From assembly GCA_963402885.1 (NCBI GenBank), contig OY727098.1, forward strand, positions 24,466,417 to 24,530,416: a DNA stretch of 64,000 nt. Reading direction: 5' to 3'. The stretch is from Antedon bifida (Eukaryota > Echinodermata > Crinoidea > Comatulida > Antedonidae). This document shows positions 1-12,412 of the stretch, one piece after another. The notes below the pieces were generated by a model, which was given only the letters and a program-made list of their open reading frames with translations, ran no database searches and had not been told where the DNA came from. Numbering within the stretch: position 1 is the first letter of the stretch; each line of letters opens with the position of its first letter. The position numbers and the translations under genes are program-made.

Positions 1-2303
1 AAATAAAGCACATATTACTCCTAGTTGACCTTTGCCCTTTAGTAATAAGATCTGTAAGTTGATACCATATCAAATGGCATCACTGACCTGTGCCTAATAT
101 TAATTCAGTTTTTAATGAAATCAACAAAACAGAATTTGGACTACTTTAGCCCAGTGACCAGGTGGGTTGATCCACAAAATTAGGACAAACACAATTAGAA
201 ACTGCACACGCAGGAAAAAATAATCTAGAGTTTTAGAGCCAAGAGGAAGTTGATTTGATCAGGATACTGTACAGGAAGCCAAAACAATTGATACACTAAT
301 AATGTGATTTAAAATTGCTATTTTTATTATAATATTAGAAACCGCTACTTAGTTAGTTTCCATTCTGAATCGATACAGTTGCTTGGAAATACTCAAAACA
401 CTATTCTTCACAGTAATTGGTTGAAATGTATAATTTATGAATAATAGAATTAATACCAAATTAAAATTAATGAGAATATTAAACTAGAATTTCTGCCATG
501 GATAGAAAACAACTTTATTCTTATACTCAACATTTTATTTTTTTTAAATTTTTAAAGTAAAATTTGTTAGAGAAATCTTGCATTTTAAAACCATGATTTC
601 AATAGCAATACCGTTATAAAAAACCTAAATCCCCCACTTATAAACTTGAAAAACTACAGTATGTGTAGATTACTAACGAGAAAAACATTGTATCACCAAT
701 GACATTCAAGGTAGGAACCCGCAATTGACACCAATTCAAATGAACTTTACACCTTGCTGGGGTTAAATAGTAATCTAACAGATTGTAAAACAGAACAATA
801 AAAGGTACTTATGATTTTATGATTCAATGCTTTGGTTAACAAAAAGCAATCAATACTTCTCTCTTCCCAGTTAAGTAAATTGAAATAAAATCAGTCAATT
901 TTAGAAATTACTATATTAATGTAGAATCATTAACTATGCTTGAATGTATTAGTAATGAATAATATAAATTATTTTCCTGATCCAGTCAAATATTTTCAAA
1001 TCCATGAACGCTGAAAGATCTATGTTTCCTTATAAATTGTATTTTAAATTTGATATTTAAAGCATTTCTCATAATATCCAATGATACTGTACATCATTAA
1101 TCTTAATATTGACAATAACAATATACTGAACCATATTAATAAATTAAAATAATGAAATTAGACAGATTGAATAAAAAGAACTGAACTCACTCTAAATGAC
1201 AGAAGGTGTGCAACGCCAATGTGTTATGTCCGTATCAACTTAAGAATGGAATTATCCACCCAGCTATGGGGTTTCCTTCTAGAATGGATGCTGTTATCTG
1301 ACAGAGTTCAATTAAAATCCAAATAACGTAGGCCTAGATGAAAATAACCTACAGCAGTAGTAGCAGACTGCTTTAAAGATGTGCACAATGCAGGGGTTTC
1401 AAATAACAGCATGTAGCCATCCAAAAGCTGAACACATCCAGAAATAGTAAATGAACCAAAAAATAAAATGTAATTCAAGTCAAGCGTCTGCCTGTGCAGA
1501 AATTATTTCTTGGGGAGCAGTCACTACTACTAGTATAATAATCTTCTTACTCACTGCTGGCGGCTATGGATATATTCCACAAAGGTTCCAGGGTCACTGG
1601 TTATTAATATTCATGAGCTTTGGCTCAAGGAAGTCAGAGCTGATTGGACAGAGCCGACAATCGGTATTGTTGAAGATGAATAGATATTAGTGAATAGACA
1701 TTGTTGTTGTTAATAAGGTTGACTAACAGAGGGCTGTGTGAGACAGACTTGACAATGGTTTACATTTTAAATTTAGATGTAAATCAGGTGCAACCATCCA
1801 CTGCATACAAATACAATTTTAATTTAAAACATGAATTCTACATTCTATTGTAAAAACCTTCCAATAAAATATGAATTACAATCTAGATTCAAAATTGATA
1901 CCAATAAAATAATAATTTGTAAATTAATAATTAATTTTTAAAAATAATTTATTGAAGAACATTACTTTGGTTTATATGAGCAAAGTGATTTTGTAGCGTT
2001 CTGTTGCCTTGTTTGTAGTATTATTATCATCGAAAGTTCATCATATTTATTAATGGTACATTGTAAAAAGATACCTGGAATGTAAAATTCATTTTACATT
2101 GTTTTTTTCCCGTTGCTCCAAGTTTCAGTTTTCGAAGATGGATGTCATCATGCTGAAGGTGTGTCCAACATCAAACTTTTAAATAGTTTAAACTGTATGC
2201 GTAGCCATCTGTCTATGTCAGACCTCTACAAAATTCCACTTTAATGTTGAAAATACAATAAAAAGCATGCAAAAAAAATGTGCACAAGACATTACAACCT
2301 TAC
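1..2303. other. AT-rich non-coding stretch at left edge
   Basis: I see no supportable gene here. If the minus-strand TET-like gene continues leftwards this is intron sequence, but no further exon with a matching phase could be recognised. A cryptic exon-like stretch near 1545-1600 (minus) has a good donor but a stop in the phase required. The rest is A/T-rich sequence without clear repeats. Confidence 0.5.
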
Positions 2304-2381
2304 CTCAAGTAAACGTTCCTTTTTCTCTCTGTCCTTTCTCTCAAGCTCTTCCAGCGCATGAGGGGCAATTAGTGGCGCCAA
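2304..2381 (-). CDS. Putative 26-codon downstream exon of the TET-like gene
   Basis: On the minus strand an acceptor (GTTTATCTACAG) at 2382 and a strong donor (GAG|GTAAGG) after 2304 bound exactly 78 bases. Read in phase 0 they give an open, charged helical peptide beginning [16 protein letters not shown] and ending KKERLLE. Phase 0 matches the end of the CXXC exon about 6.1 kb upstream. I do not recognise the peptide. The Glu/Lys/Arg-rich composition, unlike the A/T-biased surroundings, argues for real coding sequence. It could instead be an alternative exon or belong to another minus-strand transcript. Confidence 0.5.
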
Positions 2382-5300
2382 CTGTAGATAAACAAACACA
2401 TGAATAAATTAGTGACTATTACGGAAGTCTATTATATTATTACAGTGTAAACTAATTTGTTGACAAGTAAGTAAGTACAAAGTACAGTATTCAGTGCAAT
2501 CAGAATTGAGCAAAACATCTGACCAATTAACTTCCCTGACACAAAGCTTATAGGCAGATCCAAGCCTCCCCTCTCTAAATCAAAGAATTACAATGAAAAA
2601 GATAGGAAATTACATTAAATTCAGTCACTTCATTTCACCATGTTTAGCCCTCTAATTTAAAATCATTGATCTACCACTATAGCTGTAAAGGTACAGTACT
2701 TATTTAGTTAAATTATCATTAAAGTAATTTCATTAGTGTTTGCTACTGTATGCATATTAAAACAAGTCATACAGTACAGTAATTAAATTGTATTTTTTTA
2801 TTATTTTTCTAACAACTTGTACAAAAGGTTAAAAGTTTAAATGGAAAACCTAAACTTTATCCAAATGAAATTGGAAGGAAATAAAAGCCGCCAAAACACC
2901 CCAACACAAAGATCATATTACCTTCCCATACACCTTTTAACCCTCCCTATCAATTGCTTTCCCAACATCAAGTACTTTAACATGTTGCATCTTGTAGTAC
3001 AAACCAATGGAAACACATCAAAGGAAGACCCCACACACCTGGGATAACCTGGCCTTGCCACCACTACAGTGATCATTTAAGGAAACTCAACTAATCTTGT
3101 AAATGAGATGGCAAGCGGTTGGCGCACGCAACAAAGAGATAAAAAGGTGATGATCATCACAACTATGTATGTCGTTCATCTACTGTTATTACATCAGTTT
3201 CACAAGCAAGGTTATCGTAAGGACAAGGTCTTAGAACCTAACCACTCAACCACAAATTTCCAGTTCAATCAGTGTCCTAGTTATGCCATGTGGTAGTAGA
3301 TTAACCTAGTCCTACTTATCACTGTCTATTATTAGTAAGTCTTTACAAGAATTAGTCTGGTAGTTGAAGGATAAAACCTGGGGGAAAATCGTAGAAAGCT
3401 AATTTTGACGTTTAATGCAGAATTCAAAATCAACAAAAATCCATCTTGAGGAAAATTAATTAAATATTTTAATTAATGTGTATTCTTTTTAGTAAATCAT
3501 TTATTTTGAAATTGAAAGACATTTTTGTTTTAAGTTTTAGATATTTCTTGTAGTTAAAGTCTTGTATAAATTTATAATTATTAATTGAAAAAATTAACTA
3601 GCATAATTGCTTTTATTCCAGTACCTGTATCCGAAATTACTAAATTGTATGGAATTACGAAATACAAAAAAGTTTAAATTTTAATGAAAGAACAACCAAT
3701 TTGTTAATGTTACTATCCACAATTTCCTTTGTGAATTTAAATATTGGTTTGCTAAAAAAGATTTAAATCTCATTCATACAGGAACTAAGCAGATACAAAA
3801 AAGGTACACAAACTTTTGTGCAAAACTGCAAAGTACTACTGAAAATTAATTAGGCCTGTGGCCATACTTACACCTCTTTTGAGGACATTTCATTTTGTAT
3901 TGTTGAACTTGCTTTAATCATAAAGTGACCATTATTTAGGCTAAAACCACATACACCTAAGTGATTTTAATGCATTTGTTATAGTTTTATAAAGTACGCA
4001 ATTTTAATTTATTCATTGATCTGCAAATACTATTTCTAGTTGATTTCAGTATAATAGTTCTTTTCATTTCTTTGTCTTTGCAATTATTCATGCATAGAAC
4101 AGGTCATCTGCTGTAAGAATACAAATTAAGTTCAGGGGTCATTTGTAGTATCAACTGTGAGTTCAAAACTGATTACTAAGCAACAAAGTGATACGCATCC
4201 AAATGGCTGCATTTATAATTAAACTAACAAATTACATTCAAACATATTGAACTTAATTCAACAGACAATACACTTTTATAGACATGGGTGCGACATTCGC
4301 ATGTCAAATCACTCCCATCTATTTTTGTTGTTTTATTCTATCAAAGTATTTATATTTCATACAATTCTCAAGTTCGTTTGGAGTTGACATAATGTACACA
4401 TTCAGACAAAGAAAACATCAATAGGTTCAAACGTCAAATCACTCACAATTCTATCTGCTATTTGAATTGAATTTTATAAACTTTATTTAAAATAGAGAAT
4501 CTTGTATCTTAAGAAGACACACACAGGATAGCTTCATGTTCCTCCCCTCATAAAATGATGTTATGCATGATTTTTCCGAATTGTTATTTTAATTGTCATA
4601 ATTCAGTCACAAAATTGAAAATTGTTAAGCTCTGTCTTTATGTGACAAACAAATGTGATGTGCCCATATATAGACATGGTGATGTCATATCACTACCATA
4701 TTTGGGCACATCACATTTGTTTGTCAAACTAGTTTGATAGTGTGTAGACAGATCTTTAGAAGTTGACAAAAAACGATTACAGTATGGAAAGAAAAGTATC
4801 GTTACTGGATTTCTTCAAACAAACGAATCATACTGTGGTCTACCTATACCAGGCTAAATCAATTCTTTATAACTGTAAAAGACATATAATCTTCCACATA
4901 CTACTGTAATTAGGAACAATATAGTGTTAGTTGAAGACAAATAATTATAGTAAGTATGCATTTCTTTGTTGGGGTTTGAGAAATGATCAATTATGAGAAC
5001 AGCTGGTATCGGCCTAGAGGAAAAGCTAGACAATTTCACTCATTTCCTTCAAATCCGCTAAAAATGTTCATAAACAGCAAAACAAACTTTTGATTCCAAA
5101 ACTGATTATATCATGACATCATAATCATAAATATAAATTAACGATGATAATAATATGATAAGACTAGAGATATTTTTATATAATTTCTTTAAAGTACTGT
5201 ACACATTTTAAATATTATAAACATTTTTTAAGGAACTTTTAAGGTATAATTTTTATTTAAAAAAAATATTTCTTTTCATGTTTTTTTAATGATATAAAAA

Positions 5301-8300
5301 TGAGTTAAACCCCTTAGTTGGGGAAACCCCTATTCACACACACTGTAGTGTGTCCCCACGTAATGAATAAGAAGATACTGTATATTTTACTATCAACGAT
5401 TCAGTGGACACCCCTATTGAGAGGACACCTCACGTTGGGTACCCGAAGGATAAATGGGATTAAACTGTATTTCAATTTTAATGTCATTGCATAAAAATAA
5501 AGACGAAAATAAACTAACTTGCTGTAAATTAAAAGAACCAATTAAAATAACTTAAGTTGGTTTGTGTTTTTATTTTAGGGGTAGGGGTGCAAGGGTGGGA
5601 GACTTGTTATTTTGCTTAATTATCTCAGCTATGCTCTGAAGATTTTAATAAGGCCACGTGAGATTGCCTAAAGTCAAAGATAATAAAGCACAGCAGGATA
5701 GACCTGGCCACAGCATGGTAGAGGTCTAACCAACTGCATGCTAGGTCCATTCTGTGTTTATGGTCAAATGTTACGTTTCTCATTGACTTCTGATAACAGA
5801 TCATTTCTAATTACTTCATTATTGGAAAACAAAAGTGAAAAAGTCTGACTGCATCTATATATGGTTACTTGTATTACAAAGAAAAATGCAAGATTTTTTC
5901 ACTTTCCTACAGACAGTAAGTACTGTACTACTGTACCTATACTATATTTTATTAACTACTGAATTGGACATCATCATCCACTAATTAGATGTTTACGCCA
6001 ACTAAAATTAACGTTAATGTTGTGTTGTTGGTCTGCTTCTATCTATAGTGGAATAAATCAAAACTTAATAGTTGGTAGATTTATGCAAAAGTTGCAAATA
6101 AGAATGAAACTTTTTAGGGCTTTATTGAATCATCTCTTTGTTTTGCAATTTCTGCAGAGTACTATTTAAAACAGTACTGTATAACATGTCCTCTATTTAC
6201 TGTAGGAGCCTAACATTAATGAGGAGGTGTGGTCTGAATAGTTGGACATAGTGTAAAAACATATACTTCTCCTTTCCCCGAAAATGTTCATTTAATAGGG
6301 GTGTCCCCTGAATATTGATTGAAATAAATCACATCTAGTTTAATCACAGTATTGCAACAGCTACAACAACAGTAAACGAATGAAACCATACTGTATAAGG
6401 ACATTATTTACAGTAGACTTTGTTTAACTGGTAATTGTTTTCTCTAGAATATGTACAGTAATTGTAAATGCAATGTCATAAGGTAATAAATCTTCAGTCA
6501 GTTTATCTTGTTTTTATGCTCTGTTCCTTATCTTTTGCTTTGTCCATGTCCAAACAGAATGATGTATGTGCTCTGTGTCAGACCTTTGATCTCTAACCCA
6601 GACAGCAGCCTATTGAAAAGTAGTTGCTGTTGTTTATCATGGCACAAATACTATCTGTGTACAACTGTACAGGTACATGGCTACTTTCAACACTGAATTT
6701 AAACAAATTATCAATCATTAATGTACACTTTCATAGATTAATTATGAGGAAGCTGAACAAAAAGAAAACCAAATTGAATTTACCCTTTTTTAAAGACTAA
6801 ATATAAATTATTTTTTTGGCCAGGCTCAATCTCAAAATGTTTAATTTTTTATACAATTTGGGTAAAGAATTTAATTTCTAATAGGAACAATTAATTATTT
6901 TGCAAAGAAACCATGGACCCCAAAGAAACTCGGGACGCAAAAGAAACCAGGGACCCCAAATAAACCGGGGACCCCTAATGAACCAGGGAACCTGAAGAAA
7001 TCTAGTCGAACTATCTAAATCATGTACAGGAACATTAAAGTTTGAATTATTTGTTAAACATTGAATATCACAGTCCCTGGAAGAGTGCATCAGGAGGTCA
7101 ACATACAGTAAACTTCATTCTCCAATTTTTACCCACAATGCAAACTGATTATGAACTACGAGAACTGGAACATGGCACATAAATATAGCTTAATTTAATT
7201 GTTTTTTTTTAACTGGCCTAAGACAACAGAAAATAATTGATAATTAATTTTTTACAAACCATTATTTTGTACTTATTATTATTACAGTACAAATTTAAAA
7301 TGCCACGGTTAGAATTCCGTCAGCGGAACGCAATTGATTGGTCAATATAAAATCGCTCATGCATGCACATTTTCATAAACTCATGTACAAAGTTTAACAC
7401 TGATTCATTCTCACCGACTAGTTGGTTGGCGTAGTGGTGTGGTATTGCTGCTACTAGGGATCAAGTTTGATTTCGGTAAATTTTTTTCTAAACTCATCGT
7501 CGTCTGTCTTTACACACCATTGCCTAGCTAGAGAGATGTTTTTTTTTTAGGTTTAGAGGGCCAGAGCCTGATCGTCTAAGCTTAACAACAGCAAACGCAA
7601 TGGTATGTTGGATCTAACTCTGCACTGGGCAGTTGCGTTCCGCAGCTGGAACTTAACGACAGCGAATTTAAACAGTGGTTGGTTAAAAATTATGCTCCTG
7701 AAAACTAATATTCTAAAATCATACAGAAAACAGTTGCTAACAGTACAGTATATAATAATATTAATGTAATATTAATATTATAGGGAAGGTAAATTGCAAT
7801 AGGTCTAGTTGGCATATTAACTGAAAATACACCAGAAGTACTATTGTATTTTAAATGATGCAAACTGGACTGATTATACATAAGTTAATAATTTAGGTAA
7901 GTTAACTACGTACTCCGCAAACCAAAGCTCAGTCAGGTGAAAGATATCGCAACGCTCAGGTGAGGGAGAACGGTATCGCAATGTAAACTAGCTATCTTGA
8001 TCGAGCTGGCTGGGCGAGGCCTAGAGAAAAACAACCGCTGCTTACAAACCGTAGAAAATTGCACAGCCCGACTAACCAATACTATACATCACATAATATA
8101 AAACCTAAATTACATAACTGGTTAGAGAACTTGCACAAATTTCCGTTTAAACAAGGCCTAAACTTACCTACTCCTCCTTTTCCTGGGTCTTTGTCCGACC
8201 GTCAGCGAAAAAAAAAAAATAAATGTACACAAACGAACAGCGCCACCAATTATGAGAGAGGGCAGCAAACACATAAATAACATCGTGTTGGGAGAGGAGG

Positions 8301-10182
8301 CGTGGGAAAGACGCGTTACGTCTTTCTATCTATTTTGGTTCGCCGTAAATATAAAGTACAATATGATAGTATATTTACGCTTCTTTATACAGCCATCCTT
8401 TATTAATGTATAGGTAACTTAAAAATGTAATGTTTAATAATAATAATACAATTTTCTCGACAAAAATCCTACCTTTCGCCTGAGTTGGACGCATTTTCTC
8501 ATCTTGCAAATCTGATGTCCAGTTCGTCTGTTCTTGCAACTGGAACATTCTCCGCAGTTTTCTTTAGTCATGCACGGCTCGCAAGTACCGCATCGTTTGC
8601 GTTTTTTCTTCTTCTGCGGCTGTTCAGATGGACTGCCTCTGCCGCCGATCTCGCTCCCTGAACTATGGCAGTAAACAGACGGTTTATTGTGTTCACCACC
8701 GGGAGATCTATCTCTTAGTTCATCCCCTCCATTATCGTTCTCTTGTATAAAGTCGTCTTCCACTTTAATAAAAAGCTGTGCCCTCATCGCAGCTTCCGGT
8801 GAACGGGCAACAGTTCCAGGTTCTGTTTTTATTTTGGTAATTATTTCGCAATCTGTTTGTAGAGAGGCTTCGTCGGAAAATTCATAAGCATTATGTTCAG
8901 AACTTTTCGAAACATTAGTCATTGGAGTATTGGAAGATGGACGTTCTGTTTCTGAATTCGTTCCAAGAACTTGGCGAAGAATACCACTTTGATGAGGAAC
9001 ACCAAACTCTTTCGTCTGTTCATCATTAGGCGTTTTTTTACCGATTTTTCCCACGCCGAAAAATCTACGTTTTGGTCCTTGTTTATTGATATCAAAAGGG
9101 ACCGAATGATCGCGATTGTTTTTAACATTTGAGTCATATAGTTTATTACTGCTGTTATTGTCTGCAGGCATTTTTGGCGGGAATCTGTTTGCACCGTGTC
9201 TAGGATTCATACTTGCATCCAACGTACGCTCAATCATTGTCGCGATCGTCATTTCCATTGTCATTTTACGCCCTCCACCGTCGTCCTTTACGTCACACGA
9301 GTTTTCCGACTCCTCACTATGTTGTTGGTCATAAACGTCGTTTGTGTTTTTGTGAGGACCAATTGGGCTGTTTTCATTCGAATATCTAGGCCTACCTTCT
9401 TTTAACAAACCTATGTTTTTTAGCCATTCATCATAGTACCCGGGAGGCGGTTCTTTAAGGTATTTTACATTTGGTTTTGACTTATCTCGGCTTCGAGCTC
9501 GTTTCTTTGGGATTGTGTTTGCAACTTTTTTATTTTCAACTTGTTTGTTTTCTCGAGATTCCTGGGTTTCCGTCGCTGGTGAACTTTCTTCTGGTTGCTC
9601 AGTCAATGCTCGAAGCAAAAGCCCACTACTACCTGACGTTTTCTTAGTACTATGACTAGCATGTTCGTGATTAAATTCTCTGTGACTTTGTCCGTCCGAT
9701 TCTAATAGCGTTTCCGACGTTGACAACCTACTCGTCGCCTGCCAATTCGAAATATCTTGATTTTCCCGCACGTTTTGCCGTAGCCCTGTTTCACTTTCCG
9801 CGTCTCGTTCTATTTCACAAGTCTCAAGTATCTCTTGTTTAATAGATATTGTGCTCGTTGAATCGAACTGGTCCGGCATAGTAATACTACACTCGCATTT
9901 AACTCGACAATCGCAGAACTTTTTTCGCTGAACGTTTGACGAATGCATAACACGAGGTACTTTATCGTCACCATGTGTGGTGTCCACATTAAAACTAGTC
10001 GTGTTTCCAGACGCTTGATCGTTCAATGCACGTTGTTTCCATCTTTTAAAAGCCGATCCACCGCCACTACTTGGTATATTATTTCGATCCTCGTGTACAT
10101 CGTCCTCCATCAAAGTTCGTCGAATTAAAGCCTCCATTAGCTTCCCAGATGATAGCCTGGAGTATGTATCAGCTTCAGTCAT
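2304..10182 (-). CDS. TET-like CXXC zinc-finger protein, 5' coding part (partial gene)
   Basis: Two exons are proposed: 10182-8473 (570 codons) and 2381-2304 (26 codons), read right to left. The first ends in a CXXC zinc finger of the class found in TET methylcytosine dioxygenases and CXXC4/CXXC5, which bind CpG-containing DNA in the nucleus. This class lacks the KFGG motif of the DNMT1/CFP1/MLL type, and it is absent here. A long disordered N-terminus before the finger fits TET better than CXXC4/5, which are short proteins with the finger at the C-terminus. The catalytic Fe(II)/2-oxoglutarate domain that would prove TET is not in the window; it would lie left of position 1. The join to the 26-codon exon rests on splice signals and phase, not on recognised homology. 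Confidence 0.6.
2475..2570 (+). repeat. Fragment of dispersed repeat family F
   Basis: It contains GCAAAACATCTGACCAATTA followed by a CCCTGACACAAAGCTTA stretch. The same blocks in the same order occur at 51285-51385, and as both arms of an inverted repeat at 60545-60711. Confidence 0.55.
4626..4758. mobile_element. MITE family A, copy 1 (left end partly deleted)
   Basis: This is a short palindromic element with no coding capacity. It is bounded by AAGCTCTGTCT on the left and the inverse of AGTTTGATAGTGTGTAGACA on the right. Its core reads TGTGATGTGCCCATATA, GATGTCATATCACTACCATA and TTTGGGCACATCAC, so the two halves are imperfect inverse copies. The left terminus lacks the CACTATCAAACTAG block present in copies at 11109, 38675 and 41674. 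Confidence 0.75.
5316..5470. repeat. Degenerate CCCCTATTAAG-family repeat (family C)
   Basis: It contains paired AACCCCTATT / GTGTCCCC and GGACACCCCTATT blocks in inverse orientation. The same words recur at 12413, 13871, 31000, 33950, 41245 and 49322. It is probably an old non-autonomous DNA transposon; the ends are too eroded to define. Confidence 0.4.
6275..6325. repeat. Family C remnant
   Basis: Only the block TTTAATAGGGGTGTCCCCTG is recognisable, matching the TATTAAGGGGACAC core of this family. Family membership is by shared words only. Confidence 0.35.
6906..6995. repeat. 18-bp minisatellite, five units
   Basis: Five tandem units close to AGAAACCAGGGACCCCAA fill 90 bases with scattered substitutions and no indels. 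Because 18 is a multiple of three, the minus strand shows a repeated WGPWFL-type peptide, but there is no start, splice or gene context to make it coding. Confidence 0.85.
7308..7656. mobile_element. Candidate inverted-repeat element, about 350 bp
   Basis: The left end (GTTAGAATTCC, then GCGGAACGCAATTG) and the inverse of the right end (GTTAAGTTCC, then GCGGAACGCAACTG) match over about 28 bases with a few mismatches. No target duplication is clear and there is no ORF. The interior includes a tRNA-like stretch at 7418-7478. Confidence 0.45.
7418..7478 (+). repeat. tRNA-like (SINE-head) sequence
   Basis: TTGGCGTAGTGG at 7426-7437 fits a pol III A box, and GTTTGATTTCG at 7465-7475 resembles a B box about 30 bases on. 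The spacing is short and no cloverleaf closes, so this is a decayed SINE head at best, not a tRNA gene. Confidence 0.3.
8473..10182 (-). CDS. Large exon with N-terminal region and CXXC zinc finger (TET/CXXC4/5 class)
   Basis: The open frame runs from ATG at 10182 (MTEADTYS) to a donor after AAG at 8473 (AAG|GTAGGA), phase 0, 570 residues. Residues 1-520 are polar, low in hydrophobics and probably disordered, with a basic patch near [11 protein letters not shown]. Residues 524-570 hold the CXXC finger: basic KKKKRKR, then cysteines at 531, 534, 537, 543, 546, 549, 559 and 564, arranged CGTCEPC, CGECSSC and [11 protein letters not shown]. That gives all eight zinc ligands. Upstream of the ATG, TTCTTTTGTAG is a good acceptor, so an ORF extended to 10203 would read into intron. 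After the donor the frame adds only a dozen intronic codons before a stop, which supports splicing here. Confidence 0.88.
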
Positions 10183-10189
10183 GTCGACC

Positions 10190-10270
10190 CTACAAAAGAA
10201 CAATTACAAACGAATTAACAACCGTTCATAGCAATCACAATAACATTACACCGCCAGTGAAGGTATTTAC
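10190..10270 (-). other. Predicted 81-bp intron in the 5' UTR of the TET-like gene
   Basis: A donor-like CG|GTAAAT (exon edge 10271) and the acceptor TTCTTTTGTAG (exon edge 10189) would bound a very short intron lying seven bases upstream of the ATG. The implied 5' exon lies above 10271. The donor is only moderate, and a distant upstream exon could be used instead. Confidence 0.35.
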
Positions 10271-10922
10271 CGTAGCGAGCTAGCTAAATTGGATCAATAA
10301 CCCAGCAATGTGCAAATATTTCCGGCATTATTCAACCGCTGTTGAACAACTGAGTTCGTTTTTAACTAGAGTTCCAGTTACGCACCTCTGAGAATTATCA
10401 ACCTTTACACGCAACAATAGAATTTAGTTCGGTTCCTGTTGGATCGGTTCAACGATTTATTTCCCTCCGGCGTTAACTGATTGAGTATATAGAGAACGCA
10501 GACGGTTATGTGCGTGTCAGACCACAGAACAACGTATAGCTAGCGTACATTATGGCTTACATTTAATGTCTCGAGTCTGCGGAGCTTAAGCGGTTTTCCA
10601 CTCGTGTCGTTACTACAAGTACGTGCTTCCACGCATATATTGCTGACCTTTGTATGACCCAACAGCTAAACTAGAAATCCGATGATATTGATGACAACGT
10701 AAAATAAGGAAGGCAAAGAAGTTCGTCTGGGGTTTCGATACTAATAAAGTTTTACACGTGATCAATGAAAGGGCCAAGAACAGGTTGATAAATCATTCAA
10801 GTTTTAATTTCACGAAAGCGATATAAGGAAAATAATTTCCCTTCAGAGCAAAGTTCATCCTAAATCACAGAATAGTTATAATATTATCCATTTAATGTAA
10901 TGCCGATAAAATAACTCATTTA

Positions 10923-10969
10923 TTTAAACCATAGAGGAAAAAATAAATATTTTTTCCTCTATGTTTAAA
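10923..10969. repeat. Near-perfect 47-bp palindrome
   Basis: The arms TTTAAACCATAGAGGAAAAA and its inverse flank an A/T centre, with one unpaired base in the left arm. It would extrude as a hairpin. No matching copy elsewhere was noticed. Confidence 0.8.
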
Positions 10970-11108
10970 CCTACAATGCGATAAACACAACATAGTAACA
11001 TCTATTTATGTATAATATATAGAGAAATTGCTCTAATAACCAATTAACGCTTAAAACTATAAAATCAGAGGTACGATAAAAATGTTTAATATTTTAAGTT
11101 TGCTTCTG

Positions 11109-11268
11109 AAGCTCTGTCTACACTATCAAATTCTATGTGACAAAAAAATGTGATGTGCCCATGGACATGATGATGTCATATCAATACCATGTCTGGGCAT
11201 ATCACTACCATATTTGGGCACATCATACTTTTTTTGTCAAACTAGTTTGATAGTGTAGACACAGCTTT
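11109..11268. mobile_element. MITE family A, copy 2
   Basis: The left end AAGCTCTGTCTACACTATCA and the right end (inverse of AGTTTGATAGTGTAGACA, then AGCTTTAA) are well preserved. The core repeats TGATGTGCCC, GATGATGTCATATCA and TTTGGGCACATCA. A fragment of family B begins directly after its right end, so two unrelated MITE families abut. Confidence 0.8.
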
Positions 11269-11330
11269 AACTTGGTTCCCACTACGACGCAACGCACGTC
11301 GTGTGATTTGTTCAAATTACATGCGTTGTT
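11268..11330 (+). mobile_element. MITE family B, left-end fragment
   Basis: TTAACTTGGTTCCCACTACG followed by ACGCAACGCACG matches the left terminus of family B. The rest of the element is missing or unrecognisable. Confidence 0.55.
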
Positions 11331-12412
11331 TTTGAGAGTCGCATAGGCCTACATGATTTATAGGCCTATTCAGGAAAACAATAATCCACAATCAATTATA
11401 ATATATAAATAGGATATTGACGGGAACGGGAAGTGAAACAGGAATACATGAAAATAATATACCGGAAAAGTGGGGTAGAGAAGGGTCATCTTTTCAAAAT
11501 AATTTGAAACGAAATACTGAACTGGGGTCGAATTGAAACTGTACCGCACTTTTTCATGCAGGCCTTATTGTATTATTATTGCCGGGAATACGAACATTCC
11601 GTTGCTCACGTGACATTCTTTATTATCATTCATTATTTAGCGAACCGGGTACTGCTTTTTAAATAAGAGTGTTATGTGGTCGGTAAGCCTAGGCCCTATA
11701 TCGCGTGTTGCAGCAAACCTACGGTACCAAAATGGCACATCTTAAGTTTGGTGTTATGATTTCCACTTTTGAGAAGGATATTAAATTAATTCGCTTATGG
11801 GTATCCTTGGTATGCATTGTGTATAACAAACAAGCTCGTAACCGATTGCATATGGCATAGTGCGAGCATAAGCAAGGGCTATTCACCAAACGTAGATAAA
11901 AGAATACAAAAGACTGTTGTATGTAGGTTAGCCTGGGGTAGGTGAGGTAGAATTGGCACTTTCGCTGTTTGTATCTAGTTTGAAAAGGGCAGGAAAAATG
12001 AGGAAGGGGGTGATGTTTAATATAAATAAAAATACGAATCACCCCCTGGTTTCGAACTTGCAAGTATATCGTAATATTAGGCCTACCGATGAAACTACAA
12101 TACTTTTCAAGACGCTTGATTACAAAACGAACCAGTTCAACGATCGTTCTATAATTCATTACACTGGCGTTGCTTCAGTCTGGTAATTTCAACTGATTAA
12201 TGATAGTCGTCTGCTGTAAAGAAGTGATCGAAAAACCTGGCTGATGAACGATCATACGCAATCGACTTTACATACTAATCAAGCATAAAAAACAGCGAGT
12301 TGAGTGATTCTCGTTGCAGTACTTGAAAAACGGTCAGTTTGTCGGTGAAAATAATATGTGTGGACATACCGACAGCTCTTTCATGTGAAACGAGGGGAAG
12401 TATTTGTTTTAA

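Larger units (their letters stand above)
2382..8472 (-). other. Putative intron 1 of the TET-like gene, with repeats
   Basis: This is 6.1 kb of AT-rich sequence between the two proposed coding exons. It contains a fragment of the ACATCTGACCAATTA family near 2475-2570, a family-A MITE (4626-4758), remnants of the CCCCTATTAAG family (5316-5470, 6275-6325), an 18-bp minisatellite (6906-6995) and a candidate inverted-repeat element with a tRNA-like core (7308-7656). I saw no additional exon with a matching phase. Confidence 0.5.

Noticed and set aside
1545-1600. Exon-like stretch on the minus strand with a GTGAGTAAG donor
   Set aside because: In the phase needed after the 26-codon exon it begins with a stop, and the acceptor lacks a pyrimidine tract.
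2985-3160. Possible LINE C-terminal remnant (KGRPHT and RTQQRDK-like words)
   Set aside because: The resemblance spans only short words in different frames; not enough to call.
8687-9405. Several plus- and minus-frame ORFs overlapping the CXXC exon
   Set aside because: Other-frame shadows of the long coding exon, with no independent support.
10183-10203. Seven extra N-terminal codons in front of the TET-like start
   Set aside because: They begin with TTG and include TTCTTTTGTAG, a splice acceptor, so they are intron sequence. The ATG at 10182 is preferred.
11719-12159. 146-codon minus-strand open frame starting with ATG
   Set aside because: No recognisable domain, no splice context, unremarkable composition and an overlapping open frame on the other strand. 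It is compatible with chance in a window of this size.
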